This document shows positions 17,030 to 26,202 of a DNA stretch of 64,000 nt, piece after piece (positions within the stretch are counted from its first letter, which is position 1; every line of letters begins with the position of its first letter). Where the stretch lies: NCBI GenBank assembly GCA_038749105.1, contig JBCDIM010000006.1:24945-88944 (forward strand), in the 5' to 3' direction. Source of the stretch: JBCCOW01 sp038749105 (GTDB lineage Bacteria > Planctomycetota > Phycisphaerae > Phycisphaerales > Phycisphaeraceae). Made by a program: the position numbers and the translations under genes. Under the pieces are notes generated by a model. The model was not told where the DNA came from. It worked only from the letters and a program-made list of their open reading frames with translations, and ran no database searches.

Positions 17030-19792
17030 GTGACCGCCACCCCTCCCAACACCCCACCCGCCGACCGGTCCGCCGACCCCGACGCCCCACTCCGACGCGA
17101 CGTCAAAACCCTCGGCTTCGAGCTCGGCAGGACCCTCCGTGAGCTCGGCTCCGCCGAGCTGTTCCCCCTCGTCGAAGACGTCCGTACCCTCGCCAAGCAG
17201 CGCCGCGAGGGCGACCCCGACGCCGAACCCAAGCTCATCGCCACCCTCGAGTCCCTCACCGAGCCCCAGCTCGAGGAGCTCGTCCGCGCCCTCGCCTGCT
17301 TCTTCGACCTCGCCAACCTCGCTGAGGACCGCCACCGCCTCCGCGTTCTCGATGAGCGCGAGCACGACACCGCCCCGAACCCCCGCAAGCAGTCCCTCGG
17401 CGACGCCCTCCACACGCTGCTCAACGACGGCGTCACCCCCGACGCCCTCGCCGACCGCCTCGAGCAGCTCGACATCGATCTGGTCCTCACCGCCCACCCC
17501 ACCGAGGCCAAACGCCGCACCATCCGCAACACCCTCGCCCGGCTCCGCCGAGACCTCATCGACCTCGACCGCCCCGGCCTGCTCCCCCGCCAACGCCAGG
17601 CCCTGATCCAACGCATCCAGTGCGACCTCGCCTGCCTCTGGGACACCGACCCCCTCCGACCCAACAAGCCAACCGTCGAGGAAGAGCTCGAACGCGCCCT
17701 GTTCGTCCTCGACTCCGTCTGGGACCTGATCCCCCCCCTCCAACGCCAGGCCCGGCTCGCCCTCCCCGACGATACGCAAGCCCCGCCGCTCGGCCTCCGC
17801 TTCGGCTGCTGGATCGGCGGCGACCGTGACGGCAACCCCTTCGTCACCCCCGCCGTCACCACCCACGCCCTCGCCCGCCTCCGCGCCGCCACCGTCCACC
17901 ACCACCTCCGCGAGGCCCGCGACCTCCGCCGGATGCTCTCGCTCTCCTCCACCTTCCACCCCCCCTCCCCCGAGCTGCAGACCCGCCTCGACCGCTGGGG
18001 CGCCCAGATGCCCGAGCTCGCCGAGCACCTCGCCGACATCAACCCCCACGAGCAGTACCGCCGCTACCTCACCGGCGTCATGGCCCGCCTCCACCGCTCC
18101 GAAACCATCGACCCCGCCAACCCCCAGTCCATCCCCGACGCCGCCTACCGCACCGCCGACGAGCTCATCGACGACCTCCAGCTCGCCCAGGCCAGCCTCC
18201 GCGACGACGGCCACGCCATCCTCGCCGACGGGCCCCTCCAGGAGTGGATCGACCGCACCCACGTCTTCGGGCTCCACTTCGCCCGCCTCGACATCCGCGA
18301 AGACTCCCGCACGCTCCACCAGGCCATCCACGAGCTCGCCCAGACCACCGGGCTCCACCACACCTACGCCGACCTCAACAAGACCGACCGCACCGGCTTC
18401 CTCGCAGCTCGCCCCACCCTCACCCACCCCGTCGACCACCTCACCCTCAGCGAGACCGCCCACAAAACGCTCGGCCTCTTTGAGCTCCTCGAACACGCCC
18501 ACGCCACCCTCGGCTCCGAGGCCCTGGGCTGCTGCATCATCTCGATGACGCACCACCCCAGCGACGTCCTCGCCGTCCTCTGGCTCGCCCAGCTCGCCGC
18601 CGCCAACCTCAACCCCGACACCCCCACCCCCACGCCCCGCAACACCATGCCGATCGTCCCGCTGTTCGAGACGATCGACGACCTCGAGAACGCGCCCGAG
18701 ACCCTCGCCCAGCTCCTCGCCTGCCCGCCTTATGCCGATCGGCTCAAGGCCGTCAACGCCAACCGCCAGACCGTCATGGTCGGCTACTCCGACTCCTGCA
18801 AGGACGGCGGCTACCTCGCCTCCAACGCCGGGCTCTACCACGCCCAGCGTGCCCTCGCCCGAACCGCCAAACAGCACGGCATCGACCTGGTCCTCTTCCA
18901 CGGCCGGGGCGGCGCGCTCGGCCGCGGCGGTGGCCCCGCGGCCCGCTCCGTCCTCACCCTCCCGCCCGAGGCGGTCAACCACCGCATGCGCATCACCGAG
19001 CAGGGCGAGGTCCTCGCCGACCGCTACGACGACGCCGACATCGCGCTGCGGCACCTCGAACAGGTCGCCTGGGCCACCCTTAAGGTCTCGCACGACGCCG
19101 AGGGCTCGCACGACGTCCCCGCCGAGTGGGAGTCCGCCCTCCAGAGCTCCGCCGCCGCGTCCCGCGCCGCCTACCGCGCCCTCCGTGACGACCCCGCCTT
19201 CCTCGCCTACTTCGACCAGGCCACGCCCATCAACGTCATCGAGTCGCTGCCCATCGGGTCACGCCCGTCGCGCCGCCGCGCCCGCGTCTCGCTCGATGAC
19301 CTCCGCGCGATCCCCTATACCTTCGCCTGGACCCAAAACCGGCATCTGCTCACCGCCTGGTTCGGGCTCGGCACCGGGCTCAACACGCTCGACCCCGGCC
19401 TGCTCAAGACCATGTACGCCGACTGGCCCGTCTTCCGGGGCATCATCGACAACGCCGAGCTCGCGCTGGCGAAGTCCGACATGCCCATCGCCAAACGCTA
19501 CGCCGACCAGCTGGACGCCCCACCGGAAGACCCCGAAGCCGGCCAGCGCCTGTTCGCCCGCATCGAAGCCGAATTCCAAGCCAGCCGCGACACCGTGCTC
19601 GCGATCACCGGGGCCGACGACCTGCTGTCGCAGACGCCCTGGCTGCGGCGGTCGATCCAGGTGCGTAATCCCTATATCGACCCTTTGAACCTGATCCAGA
19701 TCGAGCTGATGCGTCGCGGCAGTGACCCGGCGTCGCACCTGTCGCGTATGACGGTCCAGGCGATCGCGGCGGGCCTCCGCACCACGGGCTGA
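17030..19792 (+). CDS. ppc: Phosphoenolpyruvate carboxylase
   Basis: 920 residues from a GTG at 17030. All catalytic signatures are present: VLTAHPTEAKRRT with the essential His, GCWIGGDRDGNP, MVGYSDSCKDGG, FHGRGGALGRGGGP (PEP/phosphate loop), TEQGEVLADRY, and the C-terminal AAGLRTTG, close to the usual MRNTG end. It carboxylates PEP with bicarbonate to oxaloacetate, replenishing the TCA cycle. Being the last gene after purK-sbtA-sbtB on the same strand (137-base gap), it would directly use imported bicarbonate. The stop codon is immediately adjacent to the stop of the convergent lipoprotein gene. Confidence 0.97.
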   Translation: MTATPPNTPPADRSADPDAPLRRDVKTLGFELGRTLRELGSAELFPLVEDVRTLAKQRREGDPDAEPKLIATLESLTEPQLEELVRALACFFDLANLAEDRHRLRVLDEREHDTAPNPRKQSLGDALHTLLNDGVTPDALADRLEQLDIDLVLTAHPTEAKRRTIRNTLARLRRDLIDLDRPGLLPRQRQALIQRIQCDLACLWDTDPLRPNKPTVEEELERALFVLDSVWDLIPPLQRQARLALPDDTQAPPLGLRFGCWIGGDRDGNPFVTPAVTTHALARLRAATVHHHLREARDLRRMLSLSSTFHPPSPELQTRLDRWGAQMPELAEHLADINPHEQYRRYLTGVMARLHRSETIDPANPQSIPDAAYRTADELIDDLQLAQASLRDDGHAILADGPLQEWIDRTHVFGLHFARLDIREDSRTLHQAIHELAQTTGLHHTYADLNKTDRTGFLAARPTLTHPVDHLTLSETAHKTLGLFELLEHAHATLGSEALGCCIISMTHHPSDVLAVLWLAQLAAANLNPDTPTPTPRNTMPIVPLFETIDDLENAPETLAQLLACPPYADRLKAVNANRQTVMVGYSDSCKDGGYLASNAGLYHAQRALARTAKQHGIDLVLFHGRGGALGRGGGPAARSVLTLPPEAVNHRMRITEQGEVLADRYDDADIALRHLEQVAWATLKVSHDAEGSHDVPAEWESALQSSAAASRAAYRALRDDPAFLAYFDQATPINVIESLPIGSRPSRRRARVSLDDLRAIPYTFAWTQNRHLLTAWFGLGTGLNTLDPGLLKTMYADWPVFRGIIDNAELALAKSDMPIAKRYADQLDAPPEDPEAGQRLFARIEAEFQASRDTVLAITGADDLLSQTPWLRRSIQVRNPYIDPLNLIQIELMRRGSDPASHLSRMTVQAIAAGLRTTG

Positions 19793-21247
19793 TCAGTCCC
19801 AGCCCACCCGCCCCTGCCAGGACGCGATGCGTCGCGGGTCTTGAGCCGAGACGCTGCCGTTGCCGTTGTACGCAGGTACCCGGAAGTAGATGAGTTTGGC
19901 GGGCTGCCCCGCCGCGGCGCCCCGCACGCCGTCGAGCCGGGCCGATGCGCCGGGCCGGTTGCCCACCTGCAGCTCGACGGTGCTCCCGCCTGACGCTGCG
20001 CCGTCTTCTGGGTCCAACCACAGCGGAACCACATAGAACCGCTGGGGGAAAACATCGCAGTAGTCGGTATTGGCCTGGGCCTGGTATTCCATATAAGCAC
20101 CCAGCGCGAGGATGCCCAGGCCGACCAGGCCGGCGGTGTCGTTGTTCCGGCTGAAGCCCCGGCTGGCGACGACCGAGCCGACGAGGATACCAGCCCGCCC
20201 GAGCGTGGCCTTGGCGAGCCGGAGGTCTTCGAGGTTGTTCCAGCGGTGGTCGACCGCGAGGCGGTTTACATCCGTGACGACATGCGACTCGTCCTGGCGT
20301 TTGCCGTCCACCTCGACGCGGAGCCGGGCGGGGGTGCTGCCGAAGACGGGGACGAACCGGGCGAGTGCGCCGCTGGGGCCGTAGGCCTGCTTCCGCGGGG
20401 CCAAGCCGTAGGAGGCGACGAGCACCGCGTTGTACGGCTCGTTCCACAGCCGATCCCGCAGCGGCCCGAGGGCGGGGTTCAGCCACACGGCCCGGTCGAG
20501 AAAGTCGCGGGCCTCGTCGTCGCGGCCGAGCTGCTGGCTGGCGATGCCGTGCAGCAGGTAGCCCAGCGTGAAGTTGGACGCCTCCGCGACGTACCCGTTG
20601 TCGAGGTAGTCCGGCTCGCCCCGCTCCTCCGCCCGTGCCGCCCGCTTCACCAGGTCCAGCGATGTCACCGAGCCGACCCTCACCCCCGAACGACCGCCAC
20701 CTACTCCGACACCTACTCCGACCGACCCCGCGACACGCGCCCGCTGCCGGTAACGGCTCGGCTCAGACTGCCCGAAGTCCCGCAGATAAAAAAGCGAGCT
20801 CTGAGCGGCCGCCCGCACATTATCCCACGACCCCAAGACGCCCTCGGTCAGCCCGAAATACGTCATCGCCAACGCCTGCTCAAACGGCTCGCCCTTCCAG
20901 ACCCGCACTCCCTCGTTCACCACCACAGTCGCCACCGTCTTGTCGTCGTTGATCCCCTGGGTCCGCAGCAGGTCGTACACCTCGGCCAGCGACCCCTCCG
21001 CCCGCTCCGGCTCGCCGGCCGCCAGCTCCATCACCCCGACCCGCATCCGCGTAAGCACATACCGCCGGCTGCCCTTGTCGTCCACGACCTGGCGACGCAC
21101 GAACTCCGCCGCCTCCGAATACTGCCCGGTCAAGACCTGATCGGTCGGCGTCGCCAACCGCGGCGCATGGCAACCCGCCAGCAGCAGCGCCGCGATCAAC
21201 GCCACAAACACCCCGCCTAAACGATGGGCGGTCGTCGTCAGTCCCAT
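19793..21247 (-). CDS. COG3014-like TPR lipoprotein
   Basis: 484 residues from the ATG at 21247. Residues 10-28 form a lipoprotein signal ending LLLAGC, predicting an outer-membrane or periplasmic lipoprotein. The first half is helical and TPR-like (AEGSLAEVYDLL, LAMTYFGLTEG), the middle has a Gly/Val-rich low-complexity stretch, and the second half has two hydrophobic patches (AGILVGSVVAS, LVGLGILALGAYMEY). The order matches COG3014 proteins, which are usually encoded beside LpoB and YcfL-like genes, as here. The start overlaps the end of the LpoB-like gene by about 10 bases, so they are translationally coupled. The function is unknown; a role in envelope assembly is likely. Confidence 0.75.
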   Translation of the reverse strand: MGLTTTAHRLGGVFVALIAALLLAGCHAPRLATPTDQVLTGQYSEAAEFVRRQVVDDKGSRRYVLTRMRVGVMELAAGEPERAEGSLAEVYDLLRTQGINDDKTVATVVVNEGVRVWKGEPFEQALAMTYFGLTEGVLGSWDNVRAAAQSSLFYLRDFGQSEPSRYRQRARVAGSVGVGVGVGGGRSGVRVGSVTSLDLVKRAARAEERGEPDYLDNGYVAEASNFTLGYLLHGIASQQLGRDDEARDFLDRAVWLNPALGPLRDRLWNEPYNAVLVASYGLAPRKQAYGPSGALARFVPVFGSTPARLRVEVDGKRQDESHVVTDVNRLAVDHRWNNLEDLRLAKATLGRAGILVGSVVASRGFSRNNDTAGLVGLGILALGAYMEYQAQANTDYCDVFPQRFYVVPLWLDPEDGAASGGSTVELQVGNRPGASARLDGVRGAAAGQPAKLIYFRVPAYNGNGSVSAQDPRRIASWQGRVGWD

Positions 21248-21828
21248 ACCGCCCCCAGTGCCTGACGCTTGAGCTCGAACCGGTCGTTCCACACCGGCGT
21301 GCCGCTGCCCAGCTCCGTCATCTCGAACTCCGCCACATACAGGTCCGTCCGGGCCTCGAACCCGCCCCGCGTCACCGACCGAATCGTCGCATTGAGCACG
21401 TGCGTCGGGCGTGTCCGTTCGCCGCCCCGCACCCCGCCGAACCGCTCGTCGAACTCGCCCGGCGATCGGGCCAACAGCAGCCGTTGCCGCTCGGCCGGGA
21501 TCACCACCATGACGCGGTGTTCGTCCCAGAGCTGCTGCATCGACCGGCTGCTGACCAGCTTGCCCATCGGGTACCACTGCTCGCCCACGGTCAGCACGTC
21601 GCCCGAGAGGTTTGTTATGCGCTGGATCGAGACGACCCAGGGGTCATCGCTGGGCCCGCGCTGCGCGAACTCCCGCGACAGGCTCGCCGACATCGCCCCC
21701 GCGATCTCCTGAAAGTCCTCCACCTGCAGCCGACTACTCCGCGGCGTCGACGCGCACCCCACCCCACCCACCACACCCCCAAAGAGCAACGCCGACACAA
21801 GCAGGGATCGAATCACACGGCCATGCAT
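21238..21828 (-). CDS. LpoB-like lipoprotein (penicillin-binding protein activator family)
   Basis: 196 residues from the ATG at 21828, with GGAG about 10 bases upstream. A signal peptide ends GGVGCAS, giving a lipidated Cys. The mature protein has LQVEDFQEIAGAMSASL near the start and WVVSIQRITNLSGD, the pattern of LpoB/YcfM proteins that bind and activate bifunctional penicillin-binding proteins in Gram-negative cells. In planctomycetes, where the wall is thin, the partner is unknown. It is the middle gene of a three-gene lipoprotein operon. Confidence 0.75.
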   Translation of the reverse strand: MHGRVIRSLLVSALLFGGVVGGVGCASTPRSSRLQVEDFQEIAGAMSASLSREFAQRGPSDDPWVVSIQRITNLSGDVLTVGEQWYPMGKLVSSRSMQQLWDEHRVMVVIPAERQRLLLARSPGEFDERFGGVRGGERTRPTHVLNATIRSVTRGGFEARTDLYVAEFEMTELGSGTPVWNDRFELKRQALGAVWD

Positions 21829-21851
21829 GACCAACTCTCCAGCCAACCCTT

Positions 21852-21876
21852 TGGCCCCCGGCTCTGCCGGGGGGCA
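21852..21876. repeat. Perfect GC hairpin between lipoprotein genes
   Basis: GCCCCCGGC-TCT-GCCGGGGGGC pairs over 8-9 bases with a three-base loop. It lies in the 80-base gap between the first and second lipoprotein genes. There is no T-tract, so it is more likely a repeat or mRNA-processing hairpin than a terminator. Confidence 0.55.
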
Positions 21877-21908
21877 CGCGTTGGGCCTGATGCAATCGCG
21901 ACGGGCCG

Positions 21909-22517
21909 TCAGTTCACCTGCTTGATTTCGTAGTCCTTGCTGAACACGATCTGATTGTTCAGAAAACTCACCAGCATCGCGTCCATCCGGTACAGCTGCG
22001 TGTCGCCACGCCCGACCCGCTCCACATCCAGCAGCAGCGTGTACGTGTTCTGCGCGTCATACGGCTCGGGCGTTACGGGGAACTCGGGGTCGTCGCCGAC
22101 CACAGCCTCGGCGTCGGCGATCCGGGCGAGCCGGGCCCGCCGCTCGACGAACACCAGCTTCTCCTGGCCGACCCGGCTGTTGATCAGGTTGCTGCGGATC
22201 CGGCCCTGCACCAGTTCGAAGTCGCTGGTGGGCACGAGCCCGCCGGTGCTGTTCTTGATATCGCCCAGGATGATCCGCACGTCGCCGGGCGTGTCGCGCA
22301 CCACGGGCAGCTCGTACAGGTCGCGGGCGAGCAGGTCGGGCACCTGGTCGGAAAACTCGATCAGCGCGATGGGCAGGATGAGCGGCGACTCACGCTCGCC
22401 GCGCGTGTCGGCCGTGATCGGCACCCGGCCCTTCTGCTGACAGCCGACCCCGAACAGCCCCACCGCCAGCGTGCCTACCACCAGCGCGATCGATGTTCCA
22501 CCGTGTAACCGTTGCAT
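21909..22517 (-). CDS. LpoB-like lipoprotein
   Basis: 202 residues from the ATG at 22517, preceded by AGGAG with good spacing. The signal peptide ends LFGVGCQQ (lipobox). The mature region has DVRIILGDIKNSTGGLVPTSDFE and the helix IRSNLINSRVG, resembling the LpoB core where a beta strand with a conserved Asn-Ser turn precedes a helix. It ends VFSKDYEIKQVN. It starts the operon with the second LpoB-like and the COG3014-like genes. Paralogy with the next gene suggests a duplicated PBP-activator pair. Confidence 0.7.
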   Translation of the reverse strand: MQRLHGGTSIALVVGTLAVGLFGVGCQQKGRVPITADTRGERESPLILPIALIEFSDQVPDLLARDLYELPVVRDTPGDVRIILGDIKNSTGGLVPTSDFELVQGRIRSNLINSRVGQEKLVFVERRARLARIADAEAVVGDDPEFPVTPEPYDAQNTYTLLLDVERVGRGDTQLYRMDAMLVSFLNNQIVFSKDYEIKQVN

Positions 22518-22654
22518 GCGTATTGCTCCTGAGGGACGACTTTCGGCCCACACCCGGGGCCAAGGGATCAGACGGGCCCAACCTGCCCGATGTTACGCCA
22601 ACCGCGTCTCTCGGCCAGAACCCGAACACCGCCGTTGATGTTCCGGGCTTGGGT

Positions 22655-22696
22655 AAAAAAACGGCCCGGCAGCCCCGTAAGGTGCTGCCGAGCCGG
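22655..22696 (-). terminator. Intrinsic terminator of the PEP-CTERM gene
   Basis: On the minus strand a CGGCTCGGCAGC / GCTGCCGGGCCG stem (12 bases with one mismatch, ten-base loop) is followed directly by seven T. It lies 47 bases past the stop of the PEP-CTERM gene. Confidence 0.85.
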
Positions 22697-22742
22697 TCAA
22701 GTGGATGCGGTTTGAATCCGTGCGTCTGCGGGATGTCCCTGA

Positions 22743-23561
22743 TTACGCGGCGGGGTCGTCGGCAGTTCGCCGGCGGCGGCGTGCGGTGAGCCCGATCAGG
22801 GCGACCAGCCCGGCCCCGGCGGCGGTCGGCGAGGGCACGGCCGTAAACCGGATGTTGTCCACCGCCGAGGAGCCGCCCAGGTTGATGACAACCTCGTCGA
22901 AGCCGTTGAGCCCGAGCTCCTCGGCGGTGATCGGGGCGATCCGGTTGGCGGAGTTGTCGCCGAAGGCCACGCCGGGCTGATAGAAGTCGGAGTCCGGGTC
23001 GACGAAGGCGCCAAAGCCCACGCGGACCTGGTTGTCGTCTTCGATGAAGGTGGCGAAGAAGCCCGAGTCTCTGCCGAACTCTTCGGGGCCCTCGACGTCG
23101 ATCAGGTCGAAGCCGAAGGACGTGACCCGTTGGTCGAAGCTGAAGGTGAGCTCGCCACCGGGGCGGGAGCCTTCGTCGTTGGGGCGGTCGACGAAGGTGC
23201 CGTCGTTGCGTTCGGCGCTGCCGGAGGTCTCCTGGATGATCAGGGCGTTGCCGAGGACCGTGTTGAACGCGAGGTTGCCGCCGCCGGACCAGGACGGGCC
23301 TTCGAGGTCGCGGTCGGCGGTCCCGGTGAGGCTGGTGTCGAAGATGACAGCGAAGTCATTAGACGAGTTGAAGTTGTCGACCGAGATCGACACACCGGGG
23401 ATGTAGCCCTTGTCGGTGTCGTCGGCAACGATCAGCCCGTGCTGGAGGTTCTCGAAGTCGATGAGCCGCTCGGTGCCGCCCAGGGCCGGGGCCGAGAGCG
23501 GGGTGACGGCGAGCAGGGCCGCCGTGGCGGGCAGCCGGCGTGTGATAGTTGAGCCTCGCAT
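22743..23561 (-). CDS. Secreted protein with PEP-CTERM-like sorting tail
   Basis: 272 residues with an AGGAG ribosome-binding site before the ATG at 23561. The N-terminus is a signal peptide (ALLAVTPLSAPALGG). The mature part begins IDFENL and is rich in Gly, Asn, Asp and beta strands, a jelly-roll-like pattern seen in many exported planctomycete proteins. The C-terminus is a sorting signal: VPSPTAAGAG, a hydrophobic helix and RRRRR. The PSPTA motif is a variant of the usual PEP. It is probably processed and anchored by an exosortase/archaeosortase-type enzyme encoded elsewhere. It is a single gene with its own terminator. Confidence 0.85.
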   Translation of the reverse strand: MRGSTITRRLPATAALLAVTPLSAPALGGTERLIDFENLQHGLIVADDTDKGYIPGVSISVDNFNSSNDFAVIFDTSLTGTADRDLEGPSWSGGGNLAFNTVLGNALIIQETSGSAERNDGTFVDRPNDEGSRPGGELTFSFDQRVTSFGFDLIDVEGPEEFGRDSGFFATFIEDDNQVRVGFGAFVDPDSDFYQPGVAFGDNSANRIAPITAEELGLNGFDEVVINLGGSSAVDNIRFTAVPSPTAAGAGLVALIGLTARRRRRTADDPAA

Positions 23562-23800
23562 CGTGGTGTTCTCCTGGGTTCGGCGGTCGGAGCCCGGCGG
23601 GTAATCAGCCGCAGAGCCTGTGGATTGTCGAATACCTCAGTCCGGAAGCCACCCGAAGCCGTGCCCGCATCATGCAATTCGTGCCCGGAGGTGGGGCTGT
23701 AGCAATCAGGTAAGCTCCGACGATGGCGGACGCCCAAGACCCACCCCCGACCCCACCCTCAACCCCACCCTCGAAGCCCCCCCAAAGCCCCGGCGGGGGC

Positions 23801-24133
23801 ATGACCGACACCACCGCCACGCTCGCCCAGTGCAAGGCCCTGGTCGATGCGTTTGTGGCCGAGCGCGACTGGCACCGCTTCCACCAGCCCAAGAATCTGG
23901 CGATGTCGATCGCGATCGAGGCGGCCGAGCTGATGGAGCACTTCCAATGGCCCGAGGGCGAATCGACCGAGGGTATTCAGGCAGACGCCGAGCGGATGCA
24001 GGGCGTGCGTGAAGAGCTCAGCGACGTGCTCGCCTACGCCTTCAGCCTCGCCAACGCGCTAGACATCGATATCGCCGCCGCCTTCCAGTCGAAGATGGCC
24101 CACAACGCCCGAAAGTACCCACCGCCCCCATGA
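23801..24133 (+). CDS. MazG-like nucleotide pyrophosphohydrolase
   Basis: 110 residues from the ATG at 23801, preceded by a G-rich run; an ATG at 23723 would add 26 Pro-rich residues with no counterpart in the family. The core motif WHRFHQPKNLAMSIAIEAAELMEHFQW with EELSDVLAYAF downstream supplies the acidic Mg2+ ligands (ExxE and ExxD) of the RS21-C6/dCTP pyrophosphatase type. It removes non-canonical or excess nucleoside triphosphates. The stop overlaps the ATG of the glycosyltransferase gene (ATGA), so translation is coupled. Confidence 0.88.
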   Translation: MTDTTATLAQCKALVDAFVAERDWHRFHQPKNLAMSIAIEAAELMEHFQWPEGESTEGIQADAERMQGVREELSDVLAYAFSLANALDIDIAAAFQSKMAHNARKYPPPP

Positions 24134-25296
24134 CCGCAGCCCGGCAGCCCGATGCCCCGGCCCCCCGCGACGCACCCGCGTTGCGTCTGACGCACGCCGA
24201 GGTCCGCCGGGTCAGCCTCGTCGTGCCCACCTACCGCGAAGCCGACGCCCTGCCGCACCTGCTCGACCGGCTCCAAGCCTTACGCCACCAGACCGGCTAC
24301 GACCTCCAGGTCCTGATCATGGACGACGCCACCGGCGACGGTAGCGAAGCCATCATCGCCCGCGCCGATCTGCCCTGGGTCGACTACATCGCCCGCACCG
24401 GGCCCCGCGGCCTCAGCGCCGCCGTTGTCGAGGGCTTCACGCTCGCCCGGCACCCGTTCGTTGTCGTCATGGACGCAGACCTCTCCCATCCGCCCGAAGC
24501 GATCCCCGACCTCCTCGACGCCCTCGACCAAGGCCACGATTTTGTGGTCGGCTCGCGCTACGCCCCGGGTGGCTCCACCGACGCCGACTGGGGGCTGGGC
24601 CGATGGCTCAACTCCCGCATCGCCACCCTCTTGGCCCGACCCCTGACCCACCTCAGCGACCCGATGGCCGGCTTCTTCGCCTTCCGCCGTTCCCTGCTCC
24701 AACAGGCCGAACCGCTCAGCCCCGTCGGCTACAAGATCGGCCTGGAGGTCTTGGTCAAAGCTCGCTGTACCCGTGCCGGCGAGGTCCCCATCCACTTCAC
24801 CGACCGTGTGCACGGCGAATCCAAGCTGTCGCTCACCGAACAGCTCAAGTACCTCCAGCACCTCCGCCGGCTATACCTCTTCAAGCTCGGCAACCGGACG
24901 TCCTACGCCCGCTTCTTCGCAGTCGGCGCCCTCGGCCTGTCGGTCAACCTCGCGGCCCTCACCGCGCTGCTCGCCCTCGGCGTCGCCGCCGTCCCCGCTC
25001 TGGCCGGCGGTATCGCCGTCTCACTCATCAGCGGCTTCTTCCTCCACCAGCAGCCCACCCCCGGCAGCCGCCCGGAAGGCTCCTGGCTGCGCCGGGTCCG
25101 CAGCTTCGGTGCGGCCTGCGCTATCGGTGCCGCCGTCCAGCTCGCCGTGGCGGTCTCCGTCCTGCACCTCTCCCCAGGCACCCTCCCGCAGCTCGCCGCC
25201 TGCCTCGGCGTCCTCGCCGGCGCACCGTTCAGCTTCATCGGCAGCCGATACCTCGTCTTCAAACGCAACCACATCCGCCCCAAGACGACGCCCTGA
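24130..25296 (+). CDS. Polyprenyl-phosphate glycosyltransferase: GT2 domain fused to GtrA membrane domain
   Basis: 388 residues. Residues about 20-245 are a DPM1-type GT2 domain (VSLVVPTYREAD, MDDATGDG, VVMDADLSHPPEAIPDLL with the DxD motif, VVGSRYAPGG, SDPMAGFFAFRR). Residues about 255-380 are a GtrA-like domain with four membrane helices (FFAVGALGLSVNLAALT onward) ending FIGSRYLVFKR. Such proteins transfer a sugar from a nucleotide to polyprenyl phosphate at the inner membrane and may flip it. The fusion is known in other bacteria. Its coupling to a nucleotide pyrophosphatase is unusual and may be only positional. Confidence 0.92.
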   Translation: MTAARQPDAPAPRDAPALRLTHAEVRRVSLVVPTYREADALPHLLDRLQALRHQTGYDLQVLIMDDATGDGSEAIIARADLPWVDYIARTGPRGLSAAVVEGFTLARHPFVVVMDADLSHPPEAIPDLLDALDQGHDFVVGSRYAPGGSTDADWGLGRWLNSRIATLLARPLTHLSDPMAGFFAFRRSLLQQAEPLSPVGYKIGLEVLVKARCTRAGEVPIHFTDRVHGESKLSLTEQLKYLQHLRRLYLFKLGNRTSYARFFAVGALGLSVNLAALTALLALGVAAVPALAGGIAVSLISGFFLHQQPTPGSRPEGSWLRRVRSFGAACAIGAAVQLAVAVSVLHLSPGTLPQLAACLGVLAGAPFSFIGSRYLVFKRNHIRPKTTP

Positions 25297-25308
25297 CCGC
25301 CGGGCCAC

Positions 25309-26202
25309 TCACCCCATCCCCACCCGCGACCGGAACTCCGGGCCGCCCGCCACGCCCAGCGGCAGCTCAAACGTCGCCCCCGCGTCCGGCCCCAGCTCGT
25401 CCTTCTTCTGACCCATCGCCGACGTCGCATACGCCGTGTGGCGGCCGTCCGCCAGCGTCGCAAAACACAGGCTCGTGATGTTCGGCACCGGCAGCGTGTA
25501 ACGCTCGATCTCCGCCCCGTCGAGCCCGTACCGCACCACCGCCGACGCGCCCCAGGTCGCCGAGAAGACCTCGCCCGAGGCGCTAGTCGTCATCCCGTCC
25601 GGGACGCCGGCGTGCACGTCGGTGGTGTCGACAAACACGCGCTGGTTGGAGAGCTCGGCCGTGTCGGCGTGGAGGTCGAACGTGTAGATCGCCTTGGCGG
25701 TCGAGTCGGTGTAGTAGAAGCTCTGGAGGTCCGGGCTGTAGCCCATGCCGTTGGAGCAGCCGATGTCTTCGAGCAGCAGGCCGATCGACCCGTCGCGGTG
25801 CAGGTGGTAGAGCCGGCCCTTGCGGTCGGGCGTCGGCATCGTCCCGCAGTACACCCCGCCGAGCGGGTCGGCGCAGACATCGTTGAACCGCGACGCCACC
25901 TCGTCGGGCAGCTCGTCGATCACCGTCGCCGCCACGCCGCCGTCCCGCCACACCACCACGTTCCCCTTGTCCCGGAACAGCAGCAGCGACCCGTCGGCCT
26001 GGAACGTGAACCCGCCGACCGGGCGGTCCTCGTAGAAGCACGCGTGCTCGCCCGTGGCCGGGTCGTACCGGAACAGCCGGCCGGTCGGGATGTCGGTCCA
26101 GTACAGCCGGCGCTCGTCCGGGTGCCACAGCGGGTTCTCGCCACACTCACATGCGTAGTCCGCGATCACCCGCGGCTCCACCGGCTTCAACGATTTAGAC
26201 AT
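25309..26202 (-). CDS. SMP-30/gluconolactonase family protein
   Basis: 297 residues with GGAGG upstream of the ATG. It starts with the family signature: CECGENPLWHP supplies the first metal-ligand Glu, then LYWTDIPTGRLFRYDP. Further in, ASRFNDVCADPLGGVYCGTM supplies the Asn/Asp ligands, and CSNGMGYSPDLQSFYYTDS is the conserved second-half loop. It is a six-bladed propeller lactonase hydrolysing sugar lactones (gluconolactone, regucalcin type). It is divergent from the SGNH hydrolase gene. There is no signal peptide, so it acts in the cytoplasm. Confidence 0.92.
   Translation of the reverse strand: MSKSLKPVEPRVIADYACECGENPLWHPDERRLYWTDIPTGRLFRYDPATGEHACFYEDRPVGGFTFQADGSLLLFRDKGNVVVWRDGGVAATVIDELPDEVASRFNDVCADPLGGVYCGTMPTPDRKGRLYHLHRDGSIGLLLEDIGCSNGMGYSPDLQSFYYTDSTAKAIYTFDLHADTAELSNQRVFVDTTDVHAGVPDGMTTSASGEVFSATWGASAVVRYGLDGAEIERYTLPVPNITSLCFATLADGRHTAYATSAMGQKKDELGPDAGATFELPLGVAGGPEFRSRVGMG

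Noticed and set aside
16925..19111. 728-residue open frame opposite ppc
   Set aside because: Gly/Val/Glu low-complexity composition typical of the antisense of GC-biased codons; ppc motifs are complete on the other strand.
23723..23800. Pro-rich N-terminal extension of the MazG-like protein
   Set aside because: The family begins at the later ATG (23801), which has a G-rich leader; the extension is simple CCC-rich sequence.
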